Made by a program: the position numbers and the translations under genes
Shown: piece by piece, positions 46,222-56,950 of the stretch
Layout: every line of letters begins with the position of its first letter
Numbering within the stretch: position 1 is the stretch's first letter
From: Vitis vinifera
Lineage: Eukaryota > Streptophyta > Magnoliopsida > Vitales > Vitaceae
DNA length: 64,000 bases
NCBI RefSeq assembly: GCF_030704535.1
Contig: NC_081819.1
Coordinates: 15,777,501 to 15,841,500 of the forward strand
Direction of reading: 5' to 3'
The notes under the pieces: model-generated
What the model was told of the DNA's origin: nothing
Seen by the model: the letters and a program-made list of their open reading frames with translations, nothing else
Database searches by the model: none

Positions 46222-49200
46222 ATGGACTCCCAGGTAGTCATAGTTGACCAGTTTGCTGCGGCCATGGCTTCGATTCAGGAGGCTATAGCCGGCCTTGGCC
46301 AGAGGATAGACGGACAGCAGGCCCCACCTCAGGATGGTGCACAGTATGACTCTACGGCACCACCACCCCCTCCACTCAGTCAGTCAGTTCCACACCCGAC
46401 ACCGTATGTTGTACATAGTCAGACTGATGTTACCCCACTTCCTGTTGTAGCACCCATTCAGGCATCAGAGGATGCACATGCTCGTATGGATAGACTCGAG
46501 CAGAGGATGAGACAGATGAGGGGTTCGGATGGAGACATCAGTTGGGATGATTTTGATGGAGCACCGGTAGTTAGTTTACCGACTCAGTTCAGGATGCCAG
46601 AGATCGAGAGGTATACGGGCATAGGTTGCCCTAAGATTCATTTGAGGTTATACAGTAGTGTGATGAGGGCCCACGGGTTGGATGAGGCCCATTTGATTAT
46701 GCTTTTTCCCATGTCCTTGAGTGGTGCAGCACAGCGTTGGTTTGCTTCTTTAGACGCTTCACGCCGTAGGACTTGGGATGACTTGGCCCAAGAATTTTTG
46801 AGACAGTTCGCATTCAACACTGTCATTGATGTCTCGAGGAGAGAGTTGGAGGCCTTGAGACAGGGGCCAGATGAGTCGGTTACTTCATTTATCTCCCGAT
46901 GGAGGGAGAAGATCGCCCAGATTGTTGATCGTCCTTCCGAGAAGGACCAGATTAGTATGATTTTGAGGAGTTTACAGCCTAGATTTGCTAGACATTTGAT
47001 GGGATTTCCTCATACGGATTTTGGATCCTTGGTACAGGCCCTATATGGCATAGAAGAGGGCATTGCTAGAGGGTTGTGGCCCGAGTCTTCTCCTTCTGAT
47101 TCAAAGGTGAAGAAGCCCTTAGGAGGACAGAGACCAGGAGATGTGAGTGCTATCAGTTCAGTAGGATCGAGATCTCCCAGGCGCTATCAGACATTCGGGC
47201 AGACTTCACGAGCCTATTACCCGCAGCGTTATGCTCAGTATAGACCACCCAGGCCCATGATTCCTACATACCTACACCAGACCCCAGAGCCTGTTTTTGC
47301 TGCACAGGTCTCGAAGAGGCCTCCTACCTTATATCCTCGGCCTCGAGCTCCACAGACTACTATTCCTCTTGTACAGAGGCCGACACGACAGTTCTCCCAG
47401 CTAGGTATGCCTTTGAGTCGGGCTTTCCAAAAGCTCATGGAGGGTGGTTTGTTGACTCAGTTGGCACCTAGGCCTGTACCCCAGCCTGTGCCACCACGCT
47501 TCAGGATGGATCTACATTGTTCCTACCATCAGGGCCCAGGGCATGACACAGATCATTGCGCCGCCTTGAGACATGCTATACAGGACTTGATAGATCAGGG
47601 TCTGGTTAACTTGGGGCAGCCAAGTGTAACCACGAACCCTCTACCGACTCACTCTACACATGCAGTGCCACCACCCCCGGGTGGTATACATCATATAGAT
47701 TTTGTAGAGGATGACAGCATACACATGATGAGTTGGGATGATGGAGTGCCAGAGCCGATTGTTTTGGATGATGGTTATGAGGTTGACACAGTGGGTTCTC
47801 AGACTTTTACTCCATTCAGTTTGATTTCAGATTGGATACCATTTGAGTTGACTCCTATTGCACCATTGATTACAGCACATCAGGGCCCGCCCGCTCCATT
47901 TATCCTACGGCTAGATGATGATGATTTAGAGGGGAGAGATGTACAGATTGTGACCCGTAGTGGGAGAGTAGCTCAGCCCCCACCTCTAGTATCCCGACCA
48001 TTTGATGGCGCGGTTTCTCATGAGGAGGTCAGGAGAGAGGATGATGAGATATTGAGGCAGTTACAGAGTACACAGGCCCGCATATCTATCTGGAGTTTGT
48101 TAGCATCTTCTAGTACTCATAGAGATGCATTGATTCGGGCTTTGAGCCAGATCCGCGTAGAGACCACCACTACCCCGGAGGGGTTGATTCACATGATGAC
48201 GGCCGACAGGGCCACATGTATTGTGTTTTCAGATGATGACTTACCACCAGAGGGTTCGGACCACACACACCCTTTATATATTACAGTTGGTTGTTCAGGC
48301 CGTAGAGTCCCATCCGTCCTATTGGACAATGGCTCAGCCTTGAACGTTTGCCCATTGGCTACTGCTATTGCTCTTGGTTATGCACCTTCAGACTTCGGTA
48401 CCTCTACACAGACGGTCAGAGCATATGATAGTACTAAGAGGGAGGTCATGGGTACTCTGATGATAGAGTTGATGATTGGTCCGACTACATTTCCCATCCT
48501 ATTTCAGGTTTTGAGGATTCCCACATCCTTCAACCTGCTTCTGGGCCGACCATGGATTCACAAGGCCGGGGCTATTCCATCTTCCCTTCATCAGAAGGTG
48601 AAGTTTATTCATGATGGGCAGGTCATCACAGTTCACTCTACCAGGGATATATTTGCCGCTTCTGAGCCAGTACTTCAGATCAGTCACAGTGAGGACGACC
48701 TATTTTTGACTGGGTTTACTTTTGATGAGATACAGGCTCTCGAGATTGAGGATTTTTGTAGAGACTTTGTGGCTATGTCATTTGATCAGCACAATAGCAC
48801 AGTGGTCCTCGATATGATGAGGGGTATGACCTTTCTACCTGGCATGGGGTTAGGACGACGTCAGCAGGGACCGAGCGAGTTCATAGCTGCCATTGACCAT
48901 GATACGACATTTGGACTTGGATTCATCCCTACTGAGGCCGACTACCGTCACATGGCGCGGCTGCGCAAGGAGAGGGTGAGAGCCCGTTTATCCCACACAC
49001 CATTTGATTATCCTATTCGACCTTATAGGATGAGTTTGACTGACTACTTTGTCAGAGGATCAGAGACTCGACCTCGTCTAGAGGAGATTGATAGTGTGGT
49101 TCATACAGATAGAGAGACCGATCTTCAGCATCTATTTCACCAGCTACAGTTGAGTGATGGGGCCCCCGACTCTCCTTTCCCTTTAACGATTACTCCCACT

Positions 49201-52200
49201 TCTCCAGATCGAGCTAGCATGTTGTCTCTATGCTTTCCAGAGGAGATCACTGGTGATGGGGTGATGGTTGATTCTACTGAGATGATTGATGGAGTTGTTT
49301 CCCATGATGAGTACCGAGATGAGATGGACATGATGACCATGAGCCAGATTACCAGCATTGTTCAGCTTCAGCCTGTTTCAGCATTTGATATGTTCGGGGT
49401 GTCTACCATTGAGGTTTTTGAGGGGACTCAGACTCTTCCTGTTCCAGAGCTTCCAGAGGATGATAGTAGCTTGTATGAGGGCATTGTTAGCCCAGTTGAG
49501 GGAGCGTCCGACCTTGTGGACCCACCTCTTTCTTTTGATGTTTTATCGGGATTTGTCTCCCGCTCTGACGATGTTTCTATTGCTTCATTTATAGATTTGA
49601 GTATTTCTGAGTATTCGCCTGTCTCTTGTGATAGTACCTCTATATCTGCACCCCACTCACCCACTTCACATATATTTGATATAAATGATGAAGTTGCATG
49701 GCCCGATTCGGATAAGGACTCTTCTGATCATGACTCTGATCCCGTGGATGAGAGAGTTTCACCTGATACAGGGGATGTTGAGACTGTTGATTTTGGCACA
49801 GAAGATCAGCCGAGAGAGCTGAAGATTGGTTCACCCCTATCTACAGAGGAGAGAGATAGACTTATTCATTTACTCAGGTCATACTTGGATGTTTTTGCAT
49901 GGTCTTATGAGGACATGCCGGGTCTGGATCCCTCTATAGTCCAGCACCATCTGCCTATTCTACCACATGTTAGATCAGTTAAGCAGAAATTGAGGCGATT
50001 ACACCCACGTTGGAGTCTACAGGTGAAAGAGGAAATTCAGAAACAGCTCAGTGTTGGGTTTATATCAGTAGTTGAGTATCCAGAGTGGTTGGCTAATGTC
50101 ATCCCAGTTCCCAAAAAGGATGGCAAGGTTAGAGTTTGTGTCGACTTCAGAGACCTTAATAAAGCCAGCCCTAAGGATGATTTTCCCCTCCCACACATTG
50201 ATTTGTTGGTTGATGGCACCGCAGGCCATTCGATGTTGTCTTTCATGGATGGATTCTCGGGGTATAATCAGATTTTGATGGCTCCAGAGGATATGAAGAA
50301 GACGGCCTTCATTACCGAGTGGGGTACCTACTGTTATAGAGTTATGCCATTTGGGTTGAAAAACGCAGGAGCCACTTATCAGAGAGCCGCTACCACTTTG
50401 TTTCATGACATGATGCATAGGGATGTCGAGGTTTACGTGGATGATATGATTGTGAAATCCCGAGGTAGAGCAGATCACCTAGATGCTTTAGAGAGATTCT
50501 TTGAGAGGATCCGGAAGTTTAGATTGAGGTTGAATCCCAAGAAGTGCACCTTTGGAGTGACTTCTGGGAAACTGTTGGGGCATATGGTCAGTGATCGGGG
50601 CATAGAGGTCGACCCAGATAAAATCAAAGCCATACTTGGCATGCCTATGCCGAGGACTGAGAAAGAGATCAGGGGTTTTCTAGGCAGGTTACAGTATATT
50701 AGTCGTTTCATAGCTAGATTAACAGACGTATGTGAGCCCATCTTTCGTCTTTTGAGGAAGAATCAGCCAACGGTTTGGAATGACGGCTGCCAGATTGCAT
50801 TTGAGAAGATCAATGAGTATTTTCTTTCTCCTCCTATTTTAGTGCCTCCTATGCCAGGACGTCCACTTCTTCTATATTTGTCAGTTTCAGACATGGCCTT
50901 GGGATGCATGTTAGCTCAGCTCGATGACTCCGGGAAAGAGCGAGCAATTTACTATTTGAGTAAGAGGATGCTGGAGTATGAGATGAGATATGTTATGATT
51001 GAGCGCATGTGTTTAGCGTTAGTTTGGGCTACCAGGAGATTGAGGCACTACATGACTGAGTATTCGGTGTGCTTGATTTCTCGGTTAGATCCTTTGAGGT
51101 ATCTGTTTGATAGACCTGCATTGACTGGTAGATTGATGAGATGGCTCGTACTCCTGACAGAGTTTGATATTCAGTACGTTTCTCAGAAGTCTATTAAGGG
51201 AAGTATTGTTGCCGATCATTTGGCTTCATTGCCGATATCTGAGAGTAGACCAGTTGATGATGATTTTCCAGATGAGGAGTTCATTGCCATGACTAGCTTA
51301 TCAGGTTGGCGCATGTACTTCGATGGTACAGCCAATCAGTCAGGGTATGGGATAGGTGTTCTATTGGTATCCCCTCAGGGTGATCATATTCCGAGGTCCG
51401 TTCGTTTGGCATTCTCTGATCGACATCCTGCCACGAATAACATAGTTGAGTATGAGGCTTGTATCCTTGGTTTAGAGACTGCACTGGAGCTTGACATTAG
51501 ACAGATGAAGGTATTTGGTGACTCCAATCTAGTACTCAGGCAGATTCAGGGGGATTGGAAGACCAGGGATGTGAAGCTTAGGCCATATCATGCTTATTTA
51601 GAGTTGTTGGTTACGAGATTTGATGACTTGAGATATGTTCATCTGCCTAGAGCGCAAAACCGATTTGCTGACGCCTTAGCTACCTTAGCTTCCTCCGTAG
51701 ACATTCCGATTGATGTAGTCATACGTCCATTGCTGATTGAGTTGAGGTCTGCACCCGCCTATTGTTGTTTGATTGGAGAGACAGAGGTACAGGATGACCT
51801 ACCTTGGTATCATGACATTTATCAGTTTCTTAGATATGGCACATACCCTGAGGTAGCCACTACCAAGGATCGGAGAGCACTGAGGAATTTGGCCACTAGA
51901 TTTGTGATTTGTGGAGATACCTTATACAGGCGATCAGCTGATGGTATGCTTCTATTATGTTTAGATCGAGCCTCTGCAGATCGAGTGATGAGAGAGGTTC
52001 ATGCAGGAGTTTGTGGTCCGCATATGGGAGGACACATGCTAGCCCGTAAGATCATGAGGACGGGCTATTTCTGGTTGACTATGGAGACAGATTGTTGTCA
52101 GTTTGTCCAGAAATGCCCAGAGTGTCAGATTCATGGTGATCTCATACATGCACCACCATCAGAGTTACACGCCTTGACTTCGCCATGGCCATTTTCAGTA

Positions 52201-53049
52201 TGGGGTATTGATATTATTGGGAAGGTTTCACCAAAATCTTCCAGTGGTCATGAGTTCATCCTAGTTGCCATAGATTATTTCACCAAGTGGGTGGAAGCCG
52301 CATCATATGCGAGGTTGACATCTGCTAGGGTTGCCAGTTTTATCAGATCACACATCATTTGCCGCTATGGGGTTCCTCATGAGTTGATTTCCGACAGAGG
52401 GGTGCACTTCCGAGCTGAGGTAGATACTTTGTTGCAGAAGTATGCTATCCGACATCATAGATCTTCAGCATATAGGCCACAGACCAACGGGGCAGTAGAG
52501 GCTGCAAACAAGAATATTAAGAGGATTTTGAGGAAAATGGTTGAGACTTCTCGAGATTGGTCAGAGAAGCTTCCTTTTGCGTTGTGGGCATATCGTACAT
52601 CTTTTCGCACTTCTACAGGAGCCACGCCTTACTCTCTAGTGTATGGCATGGAGGCTGTTTTGCCAATCGAGACAGAGATGGGCTCATTGAGAGTGGCCCT
52701 TGAGCAGCAGATTTCTGAGACAGAGTGGGCTCAGGCTCGATTTGATCAGCTTAACCTTTTAGATGAGAGGAGATTGAGAGCAGCAGATCATGTTCAGGCC
52801 TATCAGAGAAAGATGGCTCGTGCCTTCAAGAAACGGGTTAAGCCTAGACCATTGCAAAAAGGGGACTTAGTTTTGAGGATTCTCAGAGGTTTGATTGGAG
52901 ACCCTAGAGGAAAGTTTAGACCTAGTTGGAGTGGGCCTTATGTTATCCGAGAGTTGACTCCAGAAGGGGCTGCATGGTTAACGGACTTAGATGGAAACCA
53001 ATTTTCAGAGCCTACCAACGTGGATCAGCTGAAGAAGTATTATGTTTGA
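46222..53049 (+). CDS. Gag-pol polyprotein of the Tat-like element, 2275 aa, intact
   Basis: A single frame without stops. Gag (about residues 120-290) contains FPMSLSGAAQRWFASLD and FLRQFAF. A Cys/His cluster CSYHQGPGHDTDHC lies near 433. The protease has the Asp at 702 in LLDNGSALN. RT contains CVDFRDLNKASPKDDFPLP and MPFGLKNAGATYQR, with YVDD at 1405-1408. A first RNase H follows RT (about 1510-1670). A second, archaeal-type RNase H has Asp1701 (YFDGTAN), Glu1743, Asp1767 (VFGDSN) and Asp1817. Integrase has an HHCC zinc finger (H..H..CPEC), then Asp1997, Asp2058 and Glu2093. Two RNase H domains and no chromodomain point to the Tat lineage. Start chosen at MDSQVVIVDQ. The N-terminal reading from TTG at 46126 would add 32 residues. 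Confidence 0.93.
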   Translation: MDSQVVIVDQFAAAMASIQEAIAGLGQRIDGQQAPPQDGAQYDSTAPPPPPLSQSVPHPTPYVVHSQTDVTPLPVVAPIQASEDAHARMDRLEQRMRQMRGSDGDISWDDFDGAPVVSLPTQFRMPEIERYTGIGCPKIHLRLYSSVMRAHGLDEAHLIMLFPMSLSGAAQRWFASLDASRRRTWDDLAQEFLRQFAFNTVIDVSRRELEALRQGPDESVTSFISRWREKIAQIVDRPSEKDQISMILRSLQPRFARHLMGFPHTDFGSLVQALYGIEEGIARGLWPESSPSDSKVKKPLGGQRPGDVSAISSVGSRSPRRYQTFGQTSRAYYPQRYAQYRPPRPMIPTYLHQTPEPVFAAQVSKRPPTLYPRPRAPQTTIPLVQRPTRQFSQLGMPLSRAFQKLMEGGLLTQLAPRPVPQPVPPRFRMDLHCSYHQGPGHDTDHCAALRHAIQDLIDQGLVNLGQPSVTTNPLPTHSTHAVPPPPGGIHHIDFVEDDSIHMMSWDDGVPEPIVLDDGYEVDTVGSQTFTPFSLISDWIPFELTPIAPLITAHQGPPAPFILRLDDDDLEGRDVQIVTRSGRVAQPPPLVSRPFDGAVSHEEVRREDDEILRQLQSTQARISIWSLLASSSTHRDALIRALSQIRVETTTTPEGLIHMMTADRATCIVFSDDDLPPEGSDHTHPLYITVGCSGRRVPSVLLDNGSALNVCPLATAIALGYAPSDFGTSTQTVRAYDSTKREVMGTLMIELMIGPTTFPILFQVLRIPTSFNLLLGRPWIHKAGAIPSSLHQKVKFIHDGQVITVHSTRDIFAASEPVLQISHSEDDLFLTGFTFDEIQALEIEDFCRDFVAMSFDQHNSTVVLDMMRGMTFLPGMGLGRRQQGPSEFIAAIDHDTTFGLGFIPTEADYRHMARLRKERVRARLSHTPFDYPIRPYRMSLTDYFVRGSETRPRLEEIDSVVHTDRETDLQHLFHQLQLSDGAPDSPFPLTITPTSPDRASMLSLCFPEEITGDGVMVDSTEMIDGVVSHDEYRDEMDMMTMSQITSIVQLQPVSAFDMFGVSTIEVFEGTQTLPVPELPEDDSSLYEGIVSPVEGASDLVDPPLSFDVLSGFVSRSDDVSIASFIDLSISEYSPVSCDSTSISAPHSPTSHIFDINDEVAWPDSDKDSSDHDSDPVDERVSPDTGDVETVDFGTEDQPRELKIGSPLSTEERDRLIHLLRSYLDVFAWSYEDMPGLDPSIVQHHLPILPHVRSVKQKLRRLHPRWSLQVKEEIQKQLSVGFISVVEYPEWLANVIPVPKKDGKVRVCVDFRDLNKASPKDDFPLPHIDLLVDGTAGHSMLSFMDGFSGYNQILMAPEDMKKTAFITEWGTYCYRVMPFGLKNAGATYQRAATTLFHDMMHRDVEVYVDDMIVKSRGRADHLDALERFFERIRKFRLRLNPKKCTFGVTSGKLLGHMVSDRGIEVDPDKIKAILGMPMPRTEKEIRGFLGRLQYISRFIARLTDVCEPIFRLLRKNQPTVWNDGCQIAFEKINEYFLSPPILVPPMPGRPLLLYLSVSDMALGCMLAQLDDSGKERAIYYLSKRMLEYEMRYVMIERMCLALVWATRRLRHYMTEYSVCLISRLDPLRYLFDRPALTGRLMRWLVLLTEFDIQYVSQKSIKGSIVADHLASLPISESRPVDDDFPDEEFIAMTSLSGWRMYFDGTANQSGYGIGVLLVSPQGDHIPRSVRLAFSDRHPATNNIVEYEACILGLETALELDIRQMKVFGDSNLVLRQIQGDWKTRDVKLRPYHAYLELLVTRFDDLRYVHLPRAQNRFADALATLASSVDIPIDVVIRPLLIELRSAPAYCCLIGETEVQDDLPWYHDIYQFLRYGTYPEVATTKDRRALRNLATRFVICGDTLYRRSADGMLLLCLDRASADRVMREVHAGVCGPHMGGHMLARKIMRTGYFWLTMETDCCQFVQKCPECQIHGDLIHAPPSELHALTSPWPFSVWGIDIIGKVSPKSSSGHEFILVAIDYFTKWVEAASYARLTSARVASFIRSHIICRYGVPHELISDRGVHFRAEVDTLLQKYAIRHHRSSAYRPQTNGAVEAANKNIKRILRKMVETSRDWSEKLPFALWAYRTSFRTSTGATPYSLVYGMEAVLPIETEMGSLRVALEQQISETEWAQARFDQLNLLDERRLRAADHVQAYQRKMARAFKKRVKPRPLQKGDLVLRILRGLIGDPRGKFRPSWSGPYVIRELTPEGAAWLTDLDGNQFSEPTNVDQLKKYYV

Positions 53050-54524
53050 GACCGTAGTCGCAGGATGGGTGGCCATCATTTCAGTTAGCCTTACACCTTA
53101 TCACCTTTATTGAAATACTAAACCATTGCTAGCCCATTGAGCCTCACGTGGTATATTATAACCTTATTTCTTTCTTATAGCTTTGATTACCATTTCTACA
53201 CCCGGGTTGGGGCCCTTTGATGTATATGCATGCCTTGCTAGGAAAGTCTCATGAGCTCTAGACTTATAGGTCTATCTTCTCATTTTGTTACCATCCTCTT
53301 ATCACCCTATTTGTTCTATTTTATTATCATCATATATTCATTCTCTTTCTTTTCTCTATCATTATTTGCTTCATCTTATTATTCTCTTCCTTGGGTTGAT
53401 GATTCTTCACGTCTTAGTGCAAAGAAGGCAGTCATATCACTATATTCATTCCATCATTTGACATTGATTCGGAGATCCTAGTTTGAGAGGTTGTCTCATG
53501 GGTTGGGGTTCATGTATTCATCAGTGGTCAGAGAGAGTTTGTTCATTCCTTATATTTTTCCATTGGAGTTTGATTTATTGATGATCAGAGCATGCGCAAA
53601 AAAAAAAAAAAAAAAAAAAAGAAAAGCGCAATGATATGCTCATGTATGGTATCTTGTTCCATTGGGCATTTATGCCACCTTTTGAGGTTCATTTATTGGG
53701 TATATTTGTCATTGTGGGTTTTTGTGAGTTTTTTATGAGTTTTTCACTCCTTGAGCCACTCTTGTTATGCATTTGGAGTGTCAAGGGTTCATGTGAGAGT
53801 TCTATGAGATCCTATGCTGTTTGGATCATGATTGATATATATTAGGTATGAGAGATGAGTGACCTTTTTACTAGGGTCTCCGGATCATCGTCTTACCCAC
53901 CATTCCATCATTGGTGATATGACTTTCCTTTATTGTACTAACATGGGTTGATCATCACTCATTCCACTTTCTCATTGCTTTCTTTTGTATCCCATTACCG
54001 CATTCCAGATCTTTGTTCCACCTTTTATTCATTCCCTACATATTGATACCCATTACTGATTTGATACCTTCTTCACATCTTCACATATTTCATTGATGGT
54101 TTGACCATTCATCCTTTCTCTCATTTCGTTATCGACATTCCCTTTAGTTAGTTCTAAGTCCATGACTCATGAGATTTTTCTATGCATTACATCTTGTACA
54201 CGAGGGTACGGGTTTGATCATTGGGTATTTGAGCCTAGTTTCCCTTCATTTCTTTCACCCTATCACCTTGGCCTACGTTACGTCCCGCGTCTTAAGACCA
54301 CCCTGAGGCCACGAGATCAGACGTTATCTTTGACAGTCTTCACTTGGACAGACTTTTATAGATTGGTTGAAGTATAGTCGTTACTATGTTCTCTTTTATG
54401 GAAGATACTTTTGGAAGCATTTGGTCTCTCTCTTGCTTGGCATATTGATGTTTTGATGGATTTTTGGGTTTGGAGACAGTTCATTGAGGATATCGGATTC
54501 ATCATTTTGTCGTGCACCAGACAT

Positions 54525-55070
54525 CCACACTGGGGCATATTTCCCCATCTCGAGATTGCCACATCCCTCATCATTTTGGCTATTCATTTGAGGTTGGATT
54601 TAGAGTGTCTCCCTTGAGGCATTGGTCGATACTTTATTCTGACTTCCTAGCAGATTATTGTTGAGCTGAGGACAGTTGATTGATGATGTTGGATTCATCC
54701 TTTGGTTGTGCATTATATATTCACACTGGGGCATATTCCCTCATTTCCTCCGAGATTCCTATCTGTTATTGTACGTGGTACGAGGATGGATGATCATTGT
54801 TAGTTGTTTGTCTCACAACTTCGACATCAGATACCCACATTGGGGCATATTCCCATATCTTTGATGAGATTGTGTTTGGGCAGTGGTACGAGGATGGATG
54901 ATCATTGTTAGTTGTTTGCCTCACGACTTCGACATTAGATTATCCACACTGGGGCATATTCCCCTCTCCTTGACGAGATTTATTTGGGCAGTGATATGAG
55001 GATGGATGATTGGTGTCGGTTGTTTAGCTCACGACTTTGATATCAGATCTTATACTGGGGCATATTTCCC
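54525..55070 (+). repeat. Repeated CACACTGGGGCATATTCCC blocks
   Basis: GGGGCATATT at 54532, 54728, 54842, 54951 and 55057, each within a loosely repeated context (GAGGATGGATGATC, CACGACTTCGACAT). A further copy is at 55532. Confidence 0.9.
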
Positions 55071-55639
55071 CATTTTCTTTGAGTATCCTTGAGTTTGGGA
55101 CAGTAGCCAATTTGGTTTCAGATTGAGTATTAGCCCTGAGCTTTCGATGATTGACTATATCAGGACCCCCCTATATGGATTTGTTGAGATAGAGATGGAT
55201 CGCATCAGGTTGCACCCGAGGAGCATGGATGGATCCTTTAGCTAGATGCTCATGAGATAGATTGTTTTCTTCATTGATTATCTTGTGGATCGGGTTATCT
55301 AGATGAGCAGTATTTTCGTGCACCTCGAGTTTTTCTTTTAGATGAGTCACGATATACACACTCTGAGATTTACCTCTTGAGGTTTGACGCCAGAGCAGCT
55401 TGTGAGACATAGAGGGCTCTTTTAGTTTAGATTTTTCAGAGGTTTGTCACGATGCATCGGTTACAGACACCTTGATTTTAGCGAATGATTGATTTATTGG
55501 TTGTTTCAGCACTGCGAGCACCTTGGATACCGGGGCATATTTTCTTTCCTAAGCTTACAAGTCTAACCCTTAGCATTTCGATCACACGACTTTGATCCAT
55601 TTGCTTCCTATTCACTTCTGAGTTAGTCCCCACTTCTTT

Positions 55640-56745
55640 TCCATTTAGAGCCCAGAGCTCTCGACCCAGAGTCATTTCTTTTCCTTTTAGAGCCCAGAGC
55701 TCTCGACCCAGAGTCGTTTTTTTCGTTTATGACCCAGAGTCATTTCTTTTCCATTTAGAGCCCAGAGCTCTCGACCCAGAGTCGATTTTCCATTTAGAGC
55801 CCAGAGCTCTCGACCCAGAGTCGTTTTTCATTTTTGACCCAGAGTCGATTTTCCATTTAGAGCCCAGAGCTCTTGACCCAGAGTCGATTTTCCATTTAGA
55901 GCCCAGAGCTCTCGACCCAGAGTCGTTTTTCATTTATGACCCAGAGTCATTTCTTTTCCATTTAGAGCCCAGAGCTCTCGACCCAGAGTCGATTTTCCAT
56001 TTAGAGCCCAGAGCTCTCGACCCAGAGTCGTTTTTCATTTTTGACCCAGAGTCGATTTTCCATTTAGAACCCAGAGCTCTCGACCTAGAGTCGATTTTCC
56101 ATTTAGAGCCCAGAGCTCTCGACCCAGAGTCGATTTTCCATTTAGAGCCCAGAGCTCTCGACCCAGAGTCGTTTTTTCATTTATGACCCAGAGTCGTTTC
56201 TTTTCCATTTAGAGCCCAGAGCTCTCGACCCAGAGTCGATTTTCCATTTAGAGCCTAGAGCTCTCGACCTAGAGTCGATTTTCCATTTAGAGCCCAGAGC
56301 TCTCGACCCAGAGTCGATTTTCCATTAAGAGCCCAAAGCTCTCGACCCAGAGTCGATTTTTTTTTTCCATTTAGAGCCCAAAGCTCTCGACCCAGAGTCG
56401 ATTTTCCATTTAGAGCCCAGAGCTCTCGACCCAGAGTCGATTTTCCATTTAGAGCCCAGAGCCCTCGACCCAGAGTCGATTTTTCATTTGTGACCCAGAG
56501 TCATTTCTTTTCCGTTTAGAGCCCAGAGCTCTCGACCCAGAGTCGATTTTTTTCATTTATGACCCAGAGTCATTTCTTTTCCATTTAGAGCCCAGAGCTC
56601 TCGACCCAGAGTCGATTTTTCATTAATGACCCAGAGCCATTTCTATTCCATTTAGAGCCTAGAGCTCTCGACCTAGAGTCGATTTTTTTTTTTCACTTAT
56701 GACCCAGAGTCATTTCTCTCGTCTATGACCCAGAGTCATTCTTTC
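55640..56745 (+). repeat. 39-bp satellite-like tandem array in the 3' region
   Basis: The main unit is GATTTTCCATTTAGAGCCCA followed by GAGCTCTCGACCCAGAGTC. It is interspersed with a shorter unit CATTTATGACCCAGAGTCAT. More than twenty copies lie head to tail with few changes. There are no unique spacers, so this is not CRISPR-like. Confidence 0.95.
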
Positions 56746-56935
56746 TGTGTAAAGCCTGGAGCTCACGACCTGAAGTTATTTCGTTTTTTATTGCGTCCCC
56801 GTGTTTAGAGCTTATTCTCGTCATGTGCTAGGACAAAATCTCAGGTTCTTTTCTTTTAGTTCTTCGGTATAGTTCACTTCGTTCCGCTCATTATTCGTAC
56901 CTTTACTCACATTCCCTACACTCGTGATCTCTACC

Positions 56936-56944
56936 GAAGAGGGG
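56936..56944 (+). other. Polypurine tract of the Tat-like element
   Basis: GAAGAGGGG followed by CATATT and then the LTR start TGTAGACC. The 6-nt gap to the LTR is seen in this type of element. Confidence 0.8.
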
Positions 56945-56950
56945 CATATT

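Larger units (their letters stand above)
53050..56950 (+). other. Long 3' non-coding region after pol
   Basis: 3.9 kb without a recognisable gene. It holds a poly-A stretch (53599-53620), six extra copies of GGGGCATATT (from 54532 to 55541), a tandem array (55640-56745), and the polypurine tract at its end. Small ORFs here are not supported. Confidence 0.75.

Noticed and set aside
55640..56745. Regularly spaced repeats as a CRISPR-like array
   Set aside because: Units are head-to-tail with no unique spacers, in a plant retrotransposon.
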